Assembly: GCF_014534655.1 (NCBI RefSeq)
Contig: NZ_JACVVD010000009.1
Coordinates: forward strand, 1-64,000
Reading direction: 5' to 3'
Origin: Paenibacillus sedimenti
GTDB lineage: Bacteria > Bacillota > Bacilli > Paenibacillales > NBRC-103111
DNA length: 64,000 bases
The notes below the pieces were generated by a model, which was not told the origin of the DNA, ran no database searches, and worked only from the letters and a program-made list of their open reading frames with translations. The position numbers and the translations under genes were made by a program. The first letter of the stretch is position 1. The number at the start of each line of letters is the position of its first letter. This document shows positions 8,249 to 17,356 of this stretch, piece by piece.

Positions 8249-9457
8249 CTACTCCTTCATACGCTCCGGCAACGTTTTTTTCGTCTTGAAAATTTCCCGG
8301 ATTTGTATGTCTGAGGATACATGAACCCGCACATCCGGAAATATATCGTCCCATTCCTTCTCCACTGTATACCAATATTTCGGTATTGAACGCTCGACCG
8401 CGTTTCCAAAACCGAATATGTCGGATTTGTACTTTTTTTGAGCCGTTTTGACGGAAGATTCTACGATTTCTTTAACCGTTTTGTTAACCAATCTCTCCAT
8501 ATCGCGAATCGCATCCTGCTTGGTCATATCGACGGGACATTTGGCGTCCGACATGTTGCCTTCGCCGCTCACCTTGACCTGAATAACCGGATTGCCATTC
8601 TTCAACTCGACTTTGCTCTTCGCATTCGTGCGGATCGCTTCGAAGAATGCCTGCTCATTGCTCCCGGGACAAGGTATGGCTATGTTGGAGCTTTTCACCT
8701 TTCCTCTTACAAAATTCACACCCAGGCTGTCCATTTGATTTAACCAACCGACGAGTTTATCATTTTTAAAGACCGCGAGACCTGTGTATTCCAGATTGGT
8801 CGGTACATAAATCCGCTCGACGTTTTCTTTAGCAGCCCCTTGTTGCGCCTTGCCCTCCACCGCAACTCCGGTCAATATAGGTTCCCGGCCTTTGGCAATG
8901 AGCATTGACAACAGTTCTCCGAAACGAATTGCCGCGGAAGCTCCCCATGATTTGGAAGACGACTCGAGGGAATCGCGCAATTTGTTTGCCGGTACGGACT
9001 CGAACGGTGTGAATACTTTCAAAATATCTTTCGCCCTCGCCCCCTTGGCAACGATCACGTAGAAATCCCTTCGGTATTCATGGTCCCTCGCGTAATGTTC
9101 CAGCGTCTCGATGATTCCCGATCTGGCCAACTCTTCTCCGATCACAAGTATCTGCACATGGCCTACATAAATTTTCTTTGAAACTTTCATGGTCATTTTT
9201 CGGACGGCTTGCTGTACCCCGGCTTCTGTTTCCTCCATCAAAGCGACGGGAGCTCTCTGTCCCCCTCCTCCATCTTTGGGGGAGACCGCCTCTGGATACA
9301 GGAGCTGATTGGTAACTATTATGTTGCCGCCTTTCCCTTTGTCCAGCCCCATTGCGGTCGAGATGGCAAGATCGTTCAATTCGCGGCGGTTCCAGCAGCC
9401 GGTAACGGCAGCCGAAGCAACAATGGAGCACAGGATGATCAAACAAGTTTTCTTCAC
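8249..9457 (-). CDS. Spore germination receptor C subunit (Ger(x)C lipoprotein)
   Basis: 402 residues from GTG 9457, chosen because CAGGAGG sits seven bases upstream and the next residues form a lipoprotein signal ending in the lipobox TGC before WNRRELND. WNRRELNDL, ISTAMGLDKG and the QAVRKMTMKVSKKIYVGH region are hallmarks of Ger(x)C proteins, lipid-anchored in the spore inner membrane. The frame is open farther upstream but that part overlaps the A gene out of frame. Thirty-eight bases separate it from the A-subunit stop. Confidence 0.92.
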   Translation of the reverse strand: MKKTCLIILCSIVASAAVTGCWNRRELNDLAISTAMGLDKGKGGNIIVTNQLLYPEAVSPKDGGGGQRAPVALMEETEAGVQQAVRKMTMKVSKKIYVGHVQILVIGEELARSGIIETLEHYARDHEYRRDFYVIVAKGARAKDILKVFTPFESVPANKLRDSLESSSKSWGASAAIRFGELLSMLIAKGREPILTGVAVEGKAQQGAAKENVERIYVPTNLEYTGLAVFKNDKLVGWLNQMDSLGVNFVRGKVKSSNIAIPCPGSNEQAFFEAIRTNAKSKVELKNGNPVIQVKVSGEGNMSDAKCPVDMTKQDAIRDMERLVNKTVKEIVESSVKTAQKKYKSDIFGFGNAVERSIPKYWYTVEKEWDDIFPDVRVHVSSDIQIREIFKTKKTLPERMKE

Positions 9458-9495
9458 GGTATCCTCCTGTTTGCAGCGACGGTGTGCGTGTATTG

Positions 9496-11082
9496 TTATT
9501 CGGGCGAACTGTCCTGCCGGTCCTGATTGCTCTGCGACATGAACCATGGACGAGTGAGCATCCTCCGCCATGGCGCGCGAAAGATGACGTCTTTGTGATC
9601 GGCTAACGTTACCGGACTGTATGGCGACATAAACGGAACGCCGAAGGAACGGAGTTTGCACAAGTGTTGAACGAAGAGGAACAATCCGATGATAATCCCG
9701 TATAGCCCGAAGGACGCGGCCAATCCCATAAAAACGAAACGCAGCATTCTGACGGCAATGCCCATGTTATATGCGGGGATTACGAAGCTGGCGATGGCCG
9801 TAATCGATACGACGACGACCATAACGGCCGAAACCACACCCGCCTCCACGGCCGCTTGACCGATTACAAGCGCTCCCACAATCGATACGGCCTGTCCGAC
9901 TGCCCGGGGAAGACGTACCCCTGCTTCGCGCAGCAGTTCAAACGTAACCTCCATCATCAATGCCTCGACGAACGCGGGGAAAGGCACCCCTTCGCGTTGG
10001 GCGGTAAGACTTATCAACAGAGGCGAAGGAATCATTTCATGATGAAAAGTCGTTATCGCTATGTATACGGACGGGCCAAGCAAGGCAATAAAGAACGAGA
10101 TGTAGCGAATAATCCGAAGCAAGGTGGCAATATCCGACCGTTGATAATAATCTTCGGCCGCGTGGAAAAATTGCGGAAATATCGCGGGAACGAGCAGTAC
10201 GAATGGAGTCCCGTTCACAAATATGGCAACGCGCCCTTCCAGCAAGCCGGCCGCGATCACATCCGGCCTTTCCGAATGAAACATCGTGGGAAATGGAGTA
10301 TACCTCTTATCCTGGATCAATTCTTCAATATACCCGCTTTCCAATATGCCGTCGATGCGGATTCGTTTCAGCCGCATCCGGACTTCCCGGACTACCTCGT
10401 CGTTGGCGGTCCCATGTAAGTACATAAAGGAAACGTTCGTTTTCGTCACCCGGCCGATCCTGAGCGATTCCAACCAAAGTTCGGGGTCCAATATTTTCCT
10501 CCGCACCAAAGCGATATTCGTCGATATACTTTCTGAAAACCCTTCTTTCGGCCCCCGGATGACGGTTTGCGAAGTAGGCTCCTCAATTGCGCGTTCCTTC
10601 CCACCCTTCAATCCGATCTGAACGCCCCGGTCATACCCGTCTGCAAGCACGATGGCTTTCCCGGACAAGATGGCCGTGAACAGGCTTTGTATATCCTTGA
10701 CGTCTTCGATTCCTCCAACGGGCAGAATATACTTCAACTGCTCGACAACATCCGCACCCGAGGTGATTATCAAGTCGAATCCCGCGTCGCGGTTTCCAGA
10801 CTTCAACGGTTCCATTATGAATTGGTTGACCGATTTTTCGTCCGCCAATCCTTCCATATATATAACCGCAATTTTGGTTTCATCCTTTTGTACAAATGCG
10901 AATTCCCTTATTACAACATCTGGGCTTTTACCGATGGAATGCAAAATGGTCTGCACATTGCTCTGCAGATCGGACGATAGCGGGAGGACTGGTCGAAGCG
11001 TGTCACTTTGATAGTTGTTTGTTGATGGTGCATCCTTTTTCAAAATATTATTGATGACCTTCCTATAAATCACCACATTCAC
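9496..11082 (-). CDS. Spore germination receptor A subunit (GerA family)
   Basis: 528 residues. A soluble N-terminal half (about 1-290) is followed by several membrane helices and a basic C-terminal tail, the standard GerA layout. Conserved stretches include DGILESGYIEELIQD, FPTMFHSERPDVIAAGLLEG and RVAIFVNGTPFVLLVPA. First gene of the receptor operon. The start codon is GTG; AAGGCGG lies directly before it, so a GTG two or three codons later has better spacing. Expected to be made in the forespore, but I could not assign a SigG promoter with confidence. Confidence 0.93.
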   Translation of the reverse strand: MNVVIYRKVINNILKKDAPSTNNYQSDTLRPVLPLSSDLQSNVQTILHSIGKSPDVVIREFAFVQKDETKIAVIYMEGLADEKSVNQFIMEPLKSGNRDAGFDLIITSGADVVEQLKYILPVGGIEDVKDIQSLFTAILSGKAIVLADGYDRGVQIGLKGGKERAIEEPTSQTVIRGPKEGFSESISTNIALVRRKILDPELWLESLRIGRVTKTNVSFMYLHGTANDEVVREVRMRLKRIRIDGILESGYIEELIQDKRYTPFPTMFHSERPDVIAAGLLEGRVAIFVNGTPFVLLVPAIFPQFFHAAEDYYQRSDIATLLRIIRYISFFIALLGPSVYIAITTFHHEMIPSPLLISLTAQREGVPFPAFVEALMMEVTFELLREAGVRLPRAVGQAVSIVGALVIGQAAVEAGVVSAVMVVVVSITAIASFVIPAYNMGIAVRMLRFVFMGLAASFGLYGIIIGLFLFVQHLCKLRSFGVPFMSPYSPVTLADHKDVIFRAPWRRMLTRPWFMSQSNQDRQDSSPE

Positions 11083-11339
11083 CCGCCTTGTTGTTCTCCC
11101 CTTCGTCTATGGAATAATGTACCCCGGATGTTTACAAAATATTACCAGCACGTTACAAACAAGAAAAAGCACACTCCTCTCGAACCGTGACTGTATACTT
11201 ACACTCTGGAAATCTATAAATTCTTGTTTACTCGACGAAAGCAATTAATTCATATTACATTCCCCAAAATTTTATAACTGACATTCAGGTTTACCAGCAG
11301 AAGCCAGCGTACCAATATGATGTCCCAAAAAACAAGAGA
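11083..11339. other. Leader region of the germination operon
   Basis: No gene. On the minus strand a CATTATT box lies about 25 bases upstream of the operon start; it resembles a forespore -10 element but has no convincing partner. Confidence 0.3.
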
Positions 11340-11753
11340 GAGATTTTAGAATGCACAAACTCTTTCAGCAAAATTAATCTGTTCTCCCATGGAAGAAAAA
11401 TGTGGCATACCAGAGGATTATTTTGACTTTATTTATTCGATTTATGCCATAGGCTGGACTACCAACCTTGAGGTTACTTTTTGCCGGATTGTTTCTTATC
11501 TAAAAAAAGACGGCGTATTTATTTTCAGTTGGTCTCACCCTATACACAAATGTGTTGTTGCAGAAAATAATATGCTAACATTATCGGACCGTAAACTATC
11601 AACCTATGTGAATGCGTTGGCAAAAGCGGGATTTGTCATTGAGCAAATGATTGAGCAATCTGATGATGAAATTATGCAATCTCGTAACAGCGATTTTGCA
11701 AAAAAAAAGCAAAGATGCTTCCTGTAACTTTTGTAATCAAGGCAAGAAAACTA
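11340..11753 (+). pseudogene. SAM-dependent methyltransferase remnant
   Basis: The frame from 11389 reads PEDYFDFIYSIYAIGWT then YLKKDGVFIFSWSHP, the post-SAM-motif part of class I methyltransferases. After HKCVVAENNML the chain jumps to the C-terminal KAGFVIEQMIEQ region, indicating an internal deletion. A further shift in an A-run at about 11700 separates DFAKKK from LPVTFVIKARKL in another frame. The SAM-binding N-terminus is missing. A CTGCCC-family fragment begins right after it at about 11760. Confidence 0.7.
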
Positions 11754-11869
11754 TAGTACCCGTTAGCATAACGAGCTGATTTTCCAATCTCGCCTAATTT
11801 GACAAAGAAATTGGATATCAAATAGAAAAAAAAGCCTAGTCATTTGGGGCTGTTGACAAAATGGGTTGA

Positions 11870-12428
11870 GAAGCACTTTGCTCCTCAACTTGTTTTGTTT
11901 TACGTAAGTAGTTTGTCATTATGGTGCTTGAAACAGTGGTTACGCTCAAGCTTTTATCATACGCTTTATGTTAAAAGCCAATGAGGAAAAGAGACATTCT
12001 TTCTAACACATTTCGAATGCTCCGTTTATAGGTTTTACTTAAATTATGCTGCGTCTTAAGGTGCCAAAGGTACCTTCGCACCAGATGCTTCGTAGCCGTT
12101 GGACCCTCTTATACTCCTTGGATCCTGCCCGTTGTCGGTTGGTTTCCATAGCTAAATGAAACATCGGACGAGCTAATCACTCGTTTTGTAGCTGTCTTCC
12201 CAAAACGCTCATTACGAATTGGACAAGTTTTGCAATCTTTTGCTTTTGCAGAGTAGGCTTTTTGGTACCGGGCCATCTCTCGTTTCCATTTAAGATGGGT
12301 GAATTTTAGTAGATGAAGGTAAAGTCAACGCGGCTGCGAATTAATCGAAGCACATGATCTCGAGGAACCAGGTCATCCAAATTTACAAATAGAACCTGAT
12401 TCTGTTTTTCCCGATCGATGCCCATCAT
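11870..12428 (-). mobile_element. Decayed IS1182-type transposase
   Basis: From ATG 12428 the minus strand reads NQVLFVNLDDLVPRDHVLRL then RSRVDFTFIY, the DUF772 N-terminus of IS1182-like transposases, and stops. Out-of-frame pieces follow: a cysteine-containing segment KWKREMARYQKAYSAKAKDC and near 12070-11960 EGTFGTL, TYKRSIRNV and NIKRMIKA, which fit the C-terminus. Internal deletions and several stops make it inactive. Confidence 0.7.
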
Positions 12429-12441
12429 TATTAATCGCCAC

Positions 12442-12481
12442 CAAAAAAAAGAACCGTATAGACATTAATTCTACACGGTTC
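12442..12481 (-). terminator. Intrinsic terminator
   Basis: Stem GAACCGTGTAGA / TCTATACGGTTC with a 7-base loop, then eight T on the minus strand, just upstream of the transposase remnant. Confidence 0.8.
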
Positions 12482-12671
12482 CCATTCGGATCGCTGATCT
12501 CTTTATTGAATGCCTTTATATTCACAAATCCAAACAAAGTGCCTTGATAAGCACTACAGAAAATTTTGATACGGTTCTGATATTCTTCCGCTTTTAGAAT
12601 CTCAAGGTCTAGGTGATTAAGTTCTTGAAAGTTACTAGTGATGCCGTTCGCTAAAAAGTAAAACTTGGTCT
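12451..12671 (-). pseudogene. Unrecognised coding-like fragment
   Basis: A frame without a start codon reads KFYFLANGITSNFQELNHL, then EYQNRIKIFCSAYQGTLFGF and ends near DPNGNRVEL inside the terminator stem. Composition is protein-like, but I recognise no family. It is bounded by a stop upstream and is at most a truncated gene end. Confidence 0.3.
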
Positions 12672-12782
12672 GCTAAAATCATTAACTCCATCAAGTCCTT
12701 TCTTAGCGAAGGCTACCGGATCCATTTGCCGGCAGCCTCATTCTGATGAACTCTCGTTTCCCGTTATTAATTTAGTAGGTTA

Positions 12783-13406
12783 TTATGATTGGCTGGCTTT
12801 AAGAAGGAAGGCTTTGATCAATGGATGAATGATATTTTTCAATGCTGAACGTTCTGGTTGAAATAACGTCCCGATAAAGAAAGGATGTTGATCAAGCTCC
12901 ATAATTCGAACTTCACCATCAAGGTCTACTCCAGCAATGTTCAAGCCTGCTTTTTCTAACATAGGGCTAACCGGTGGTTAGCTTAAAAGTATGCATCTTT
13001 TCACTTACCGAGCATGTCAGAGGAGAAACTAGCTAATATCAAAGAAGCGGTAGGGTTTTCCTCAGCATGATCTGCTTCAGCAAGCCACATGACATTCCTT
13101 GCAAACTCAATAATCATGTGCTGAAAACCACCGCACGTACCTAAAAAAGGAATATGATTTTCGCGAGCAAACCGGATGCCATTGAGGGCCCCCTGCATGC
13201 TACGGTAAGGACTGGCAGAAACTACCCAAAGGGCATGATACTTGGATAGCTTCTGTACGAAATCTTGATCCAACGAAGGCGTTGAAACCTCAATCGAAAT
13301 TGATTTGGACCCCCAGGTCATCTGCTATCAGTTGGATTGCTCGAGGTATAGCCAAGTGTGCTACGACTTCCTCATCATAATCACCAATTAATCCGATATT
13401 GCACAC
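12783..13406 (-). pseudogene. Decayed paralogue of the class I glutamine amidotransferase
   Basis: Starts at GTG 13406 behind AGAGG and ends at TAA 12783. Pieces in different frames match the intact gene at 32716-33411: GLIGDYDEEVVAHLAIP, then after a shift STPSLDQD to TCGGFQHMIIEFARN, then a second shift before EKMHTFKLTTG, then a deletion of about 35 codons, and finally MELDQHPFFIGTLFQPE to the end. The active-site Cys context GTCGGFQH is kept. An old duplicate that has been inactivated. Confidence 0.85.
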
Positions 13407-13529
13407 ACTAACACATCCTCTCCACTTTTTGTTATAGCATCAACAAAAAAATTAATAATAAAGTGGTATTCATTTCAAATCAAGAATTAATTTCGCTATG
13501 CTGCCCGTTAGTTCAGCGACCTGGTTCCA

Positions 13530-13592
13530 AAAATCAAACAGCGGCAGTATTGGACGAGAAATATGAGTCCAAGACTACCGCTGTTTGATTTA
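13530..13592. terminator. Long bidirectional hairpin
   Basis: Arms AAATCAAACAGCGG and CCGCTGTTTGATTT, extended by GTATTGGAC / GTCCAAGAC with mismatches, lie just downstream of the class C hydrolase stop codon. A CTGCCCGTTAGTTCAGC element start sits immediately to its left at 13501. Confidence 0.65.
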
Positions 13593-13618
13593 AATATCGA
13601 CTATTATAAGTTTTCTGC

Positions 13619-14782
13619 TCAATCTATTGCCCCGTAAATGACGGAACGCAGCCGGGGATGAATAAAAGGCTCCCGGCTCGGCAGCATCTGCTGCATGTAT
13701 ACGATAGAGAGCTCTTCCTTCGGATCGCTCAACAAGTACGAGCCAGCCATGCCTGCCCAGCCGAATTCACCGACCGAACCGTTAATTCCACCGGCCGCAG
13801 GATCGATCATAACCCGAACGCCCAGGCCATAGCCATAGCCGCTCATTTGCGACCAGTCGAAATCCCGGAGCTGCTGAGCATTCAAGTGGTTCGTCGCCAT
13901 CAATTGAACCGTCTTCGGGCTGAGGATACGCGTTCCGTCTAATTCACCGCCCTTCGCCAGAGCTTGCGCAAACCTGCTGTAATCCCCGATGGTGGAAAGC
14001 AGCCCTGCTCCACCGCTTTCCAGCTGGCAATCCGGTTGGTAGCAGGCGTCCATTCTAATGTTGGGTGTCAGCGTGCCGTCCGCAGCACAATCATACATCA
14101 TGCACAGGCGATCCCGCTGATCTTCCCTGATACGGAAGGAGGTTTCCTTCATACCGAGCGGCTCGAAAATTTCCTTCTGCAGAAACTCGCCGAATTTTTG
14201 GCCTGACAGCACTTCAATTAACGCGGCAAGAACATCGTGGCTCATCCCGTATTTCCAGCGCGTGCCGGGCTCGAAAGCAAGCGGTACAGACGCAAGAGCC
14301 TTCACCGCCGTTCGAGTATCCATGGTTTCTGCTGCATTCTCCATTATCACGCGGGTTTGGCGTTCGGTTTCGGTTCCATCTCCGCCATATGTAATCCCGG
14401 AGGTCATCATAAACAGATCCTTGATCCGGATCGGACCCGCAGCTGGAACCAAAGTCTTCTCCCCGAAATCGTTATACCTGTATACCTGCGGGTTTCGGAA
14501 CTCCGGCAAGTACTCCCCTAGCGGGTCGTTCAGTAGATAGAGCCCCTTTTCATAAAGCATGAGTGCTGCTACACAGGTAATAACTTTGGTCATGGAATAA
14601 ATCCGGTAGATCGTGTTTGGACCGATCTCTTTCTTTTTTTCCAAATCCGCATACCCTAGGGTTTCCTGATAAATTACTTCTCCCCGGCGCACTACTGTAC
14701 AGGCGCAGCCGGCCGGTCCTTTCTCCATAAAGCTCTTTAACAGCGGAGTCAACCGCTCGGCTAGTCGATCGTTTCTGCCCAT
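13619..14782 (-). CDS. Class C beta-lactamase-like serine hydrolase
   Basis: 387 residues from ATG 14782, preferred over a TTG ten codons upstream because AAAGGGG lies ten bases before it. The SxxK motif SMTK is at about residues 63-66, the second motif is YGMSHD (Tyr in the YxN position), and WAGMAGSY near the C-terminus fits the HxG/KTG strand. No signal peptide is seen, so this is more likely a cytoplasmic esterase or peptidase of the beta-lactamase family than a resistance enzyme. A cre-like site lies just upstream. Confidence 0.88.
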   Translation of the reverse strand: MGRNDRLAERLTPLLKSFMEKGPAGCACTVVRRGEVIYQETLGYADLEKKKEIGPNTIYRIYSMTKVITCVAALMLYEKGLYLLNDPLGEYLPEFRNPQVYRYNDFGEKTLVPAAGPIRIKDLFMMTSGITYGGDGTETERQTRVIMENAAETMDTRTAVKALASVPLAFEPGTRWKYGMSHDVLAALIEVLSGQKFGEFLQKEIFEPLGMKETSFRIREDQRDRLCMMYDCAADGTLTPNIRMDACYQPDCQLESGGAGLLSTIGDYSRFAQALAKGGELDGTRILSPKTVQLMATNHLNAQQLRDFDWSQMSGYGYGLGVRVMIDPAAGGINGSVGEFGWAGMAGSYLLSDPKEELSIVYMQQMLPSREPFIHPRLRSVIYGAID

Positions 14783-14797
14783 AGTCACAGCCCCTTT

Positions 14798-14811
14798 CGG
14801 AAACGTTTTCA
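14798..14811 (-). promoter_or_regulatory. cre-like site (CcpA)
   Basis: TGAAAACGTTTCCG matches 12 of 14 positions of the catabolite-response consensus TGWAANCGNTNWCA. It lies 16-29 bases upstream of the serine hydrolase ATG, suggesting carbon-catabolite control. Confidence 0.4.
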
Positions 14812-15012
14812 ACTACCATTATAACGGAATGGCGTCGTCTTGTCGCATCTAGCATCTCCAATTGCTAGCCCGATAAGGTTCTTAGAAACGATTGATCATA
14901 ACAAACCTCTGGCCGTTACTCAAAGAGGTCGCTGCCGCGCCTGCTCCTGTAGTAAAGATTATTTTGGAGTTTTACTGAATATTTTGTACATCATTTCCAA
15001 GCACCAACCAGT

Positions 15013-15543
15013 TCAAAAGTTATATTCTTTTAATTCACAATTTCCTATATGAAAATAATAAAACTCTTCATTCGACTGCTCTTTAAAGTAGGCATTAATA
15101 ACTCTACAGACACCACCATGGGCTACTAATAACACATTATGGTTTCTGTACTTTTCTTTGATGTCATCAAGTAAATTGAAAATTCTTTGTACTACTTGTA
15201 AGATTGATTCCCCACCGGAAAGTTTGTTTGCAAAATGAAGTTTTGCTTCTAAAAATTCTTTGTTGTCATGAGGAGATCCTTCAAAAACCCCATAATCCTG
15301 CTCAGTAAGTCGTTGATCCACAATGTAATCTGTACATATTTCCTTTGAAATTATTTCTGCTGTATTTAATGCTCTACACAGGGGTGAAGATATGATGATA
15401 TTTATTTGCTTCTTACGAAGTAGTTGTGCTAGATCTTTTGCCTGTTCAATACCTCTATTTGTTAACCGAATATCAGTTGTTCCACAAACTCTATTTTCAT
15501 AATTCCATTCTGTCTCACCGTGCCTCACTACATATAAACTCAA
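15013..15543 (-). CDS. Histidine phosphatase (phosphoglycerate mutase-like)
   Basis: About 176 residues. The catalytic motif RHGETEWN is near the N-terminus and the second histidine is in VAHGGVCR; LTNRGIEQA and SSPLCRALNTA are also typical. I chose TTG 15543 because GGGGAG lies eight bases upstream; an in-frame codon at 15594 would add 17 residues without a clear ribosome site. A cytoplasmic phosphatase, possibly of the alpha-ribazole phosphatase or broad-specificity type; the substrate is not determined. Confidence 0.85.
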   Translation of the reverse strand: MSLYVVRHGETEWNYENRVCGTTDIRLTNRGIEQAKDLAQLLRKKQINIIISSPLCRALNTAEIISKEICTDYIVDQRLTEQDYGVFEGSPHDNKEFLEAKLHFANKLSGGESILQVVQRIFNLLDDIKEKYRNHNVLLVAHGGVCRVINAYFKEQSNEEFYYFHIGNCELKEYNF

Positions 15544-15600
15544 TAAATCATCTCCCCATATTTTTTGAAATAAGATACTGATGTTATTCGGCAAGTCATT

Positions 15601-15689
15601 AAACTAACCAGTTAATACAACAAAGCTGCCGGTCATTTTCTCGGCAGCTTCTTGATGTATAGGATTAAACTAAAGCTCGCGCTCAATGG
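15601..15689 (+). repeat. Dispersed CTGCCCGTTAG element (diverged copy)
   Basis: AACCAGTTAATACAAC, stem AAGCTGCCG...CGGCAGCTT, then AAACTAAAGCTCGCGCTCAATGG. Its right end is six bases from the stop codon of the minus-strand grpB-like remnant. Confidence 0.6.
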
Positions 15690-15694
15690 TGCGA

Positions 15695-16044
15695 TTATTT
15701 TGGGTGAATGTTATTTTCTTCTCGTATTTTCTCCAAGATGGGATTGACAAAGCCAGTCTTATCATTTGCATATTTGTGCTTATTCTTGCTATTTTGGATT
15801 ACTAACTGTCGTTTAAGCTCTTCGTATTGAAGTCTCGCCCGTTCGTTATTTCTTAAATAATCTCTAAATGATAATTGTTCAAGTAAATATTTATTTTAGC
15901 TCTCATACATATGTATTTGGTGAGTTCTTGGTTCGCCTTTACTAAATAATGTCTATCAGGTAAGAGTTCAGCACCTCTATAGGTGTAACCCAGCTGCTTT
16001 AAAGGTGCTAGGCTATCCAAACCAACTTTAAACGAAGGAATCAC
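15695..16044 (-). pseudogene. GrpB/UPF0157-family protein remnant
   Basis: The 5' part (PLKQLGYTYRGAELLPDRHY LVK region) and the 3' part (LLEQLSFRDYLRNNERAR to NPILEKIREEN) both match GrpB-family nucleotidyltransferase-like proteins but lie in different frames, with a stop between HMYES and NKYLLEQ. The N-terminus is also missing. Ends at TAA 15695. Confidence 0.7.
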
Positions 16045-16130
16045 AATAGAAAGTCAAATCAGAAAAGAAGTTGTTATTGCCACATGAATACTCTTACGGA
16101 CTTCCTAGACACTCTAATGAGCTTTAGAAA

Positions 16131-16155
16131 AGCACCATCGAATGATGATGCTTTT
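16131..16155 (-). terminator. Terminator of the exported protein gene
   Basis: AGCATCATC / GATGGTGCT stem with ATTC loop then TTTTC on the minus strand, about 40 bases after the stop at 16197. Confidence 0.6.
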
Positions 16156-16196
16156 TGATACTAGACTTGTAAAACGCAGCGTTTTTTTACTTACAT

Positions 16197-16859
16197 CTAT
16201 TTCTTCTTTAAATTTAAATAACGTATTTGTGACTCTTTAGAATCAGCAGTAAAGAAAACCTGATAATCCCCCGCATGATAAACATAAGACCATCCGCCGT
16301 CAACACCTTCACCTTCATCTAGTGGTTCACCGATGAAATCTCTAATTTCATTTAAACGATATGGTATCACATTTCCGCTTACCCTAATCGAACCAGCGTT
16401 CCCATCTGGTTCCCAAAAAAAGAAATGGTAACTATGCCATCTATAAAATTCTGTAGACCAAGTTCCTATTTCGTGCGGTTCTCCCCATTTTTGAATAAGT
16501 TCATTTTTATTAGACCCAATTCCAAATTCGATACCTTTAATTTTTCCTTGTGATGCAATTATAAGAAAATCTTTATCTAAAACTAACTCTTCAGTCAAAT
16601 TAGTATTTACAATTGAGATAGTTTTCGTATAATGCTCATATTTGACGAGTTTCCCCAGATTTTCGGCAACCCAACGAACTGGAACGTATGCGTGTCCATT
16701 GAAATTTAATGTTGTATATTCACTATCTAATGCTTTACTCTGACCATTAAATACGTACATTGCAGGAAACAAATATACTTGCAAAGTATCGGACGCATAC
16801 ACCGCAGTAGTAGCGGTTAAAGCAAAACCACATGTTAATCCTAGAACAAACTTTTTCAT
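16197..16859 (-). CDS. Exported protein: copper-amine-oxidase N-domain plus DUF4309-like
   Basis: 220 residues from ATG 16859, chosen because GGGGAG lies seven bases upstream. Residues 1-22 form a signal peptide. Residues about 25-100 (YLFPAMYVFNGQSKAL, GHAYVPVRWVAENLG, TISIVN) are the copper-amine-oxidase N-terminal-like domain common in Paenibacillus exported proteins. The C-terminal part (IEFGIGSNKNELIQKWGEP) resembles DUF4309. The leader and first domain closely resemble the protein at 23139-24062, while the C-terminal parts differ, so the two are domain-shuffled paralogues. Function unknown. Confidence 0.8.
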   Translation of the reverse strand: MKKFVLGLTCGFALTATTAVYASDTLQVYLFPAMYVFNGQSKALDSEYTTLNFNGHAYVPVRWVAENLGKLVKYEHYTKTISIVNTNLTEELVLDKDFLIIASQGKIKGIEFGIGSNKNELIQKWGEPHEIGTWSTEFYRWHSYHFFFWEPDGNAGSIRVSGNVIPYRLNEIRDFIGEPLDEGEGVDGGWSYVYHAGDYQVFFTADSKESQIRYLNLKKK

Positions 16860-17237
16860 TAACTTTCTCCCCTTCATCCCTTTACATAATCGACGTTAAA
16901 TAGGAATTATCTTGCAAATTTCCTTAATAGGAAACAGGTAACTTGTGGTGTCGTTTGTATTTCACTCATAATCGAGCGGCGGAAGTGCTAGGGCTTACCG
17001 CGAACTATATTTGCGGTGAACCGTATAATAAATCTACAGTCCGTGATTTCACTATTCTGCCCGTTACCTCACTCCGTCCCTCGGATTTCATCGCAGAAGT
17101 ATAGTATGTTTACATTAACACATATTGGAAGTATGCTGCCCAATAGCTTAACAAGGTTGCACTCTCATCTCGGCAGTCCACTTCGGGCCTCTCTGCCTAT
17201 TGTTACGAGTGTTGTCCTCACATCATATCAATCACTT
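16860..17237. other. Int*ergenic stretch with two repeat fragments
   Basis: Contains CTGCCCGTTACCTCACTC at 17056 and a fuller CTGCCCAATAGCTTAAC fragment with a short stem at 17136-17182. No gene was recognised. Confidence 0.4.
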
Positions 17238-17356
17238 CATGAGAAAACCTCTATCGAGGCCATTCAATGAAGTGCGACCGCGTTTAGAGGTAGGTTTTAT
17301 CGCCAATAAGAAAGCGGTTTTCGGGAGCCGAAAACTTATACTTTCTTATGTGGTAA
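17238..17356. ncRNA. Structured element, copy 1 (unknown RNA or mobile-element end)
   Basis: Pairs with the copy at 61790-61910. Shared anchors in order: CATGAGA, AACCTCTATCGAGG, GTGCGACCGCGTT, CGCCAATAAGAA, and TTCTTATGTGGTAA. Predicted helices: outer AAAACCT/AGGTTTT; small hairpin CATTCAATG; and AATAAGAAAG/CTTTCTTAT enclosing GTTTTCGG-GAG-CCGAAAAC. Several helices differ from copy 2 by paired changes. The right border overlaps the last codons and TAA of the minus-strand lipoprotein gene. No known RNA family was recognised; strand is undetermined. Confidence 0.5.

Noticed and set aside
11083..11250. SigG promoter for the germination operon
   Set aside because: A CATTATT box is present but no -35 element at proper spacing could be matched with confidence.
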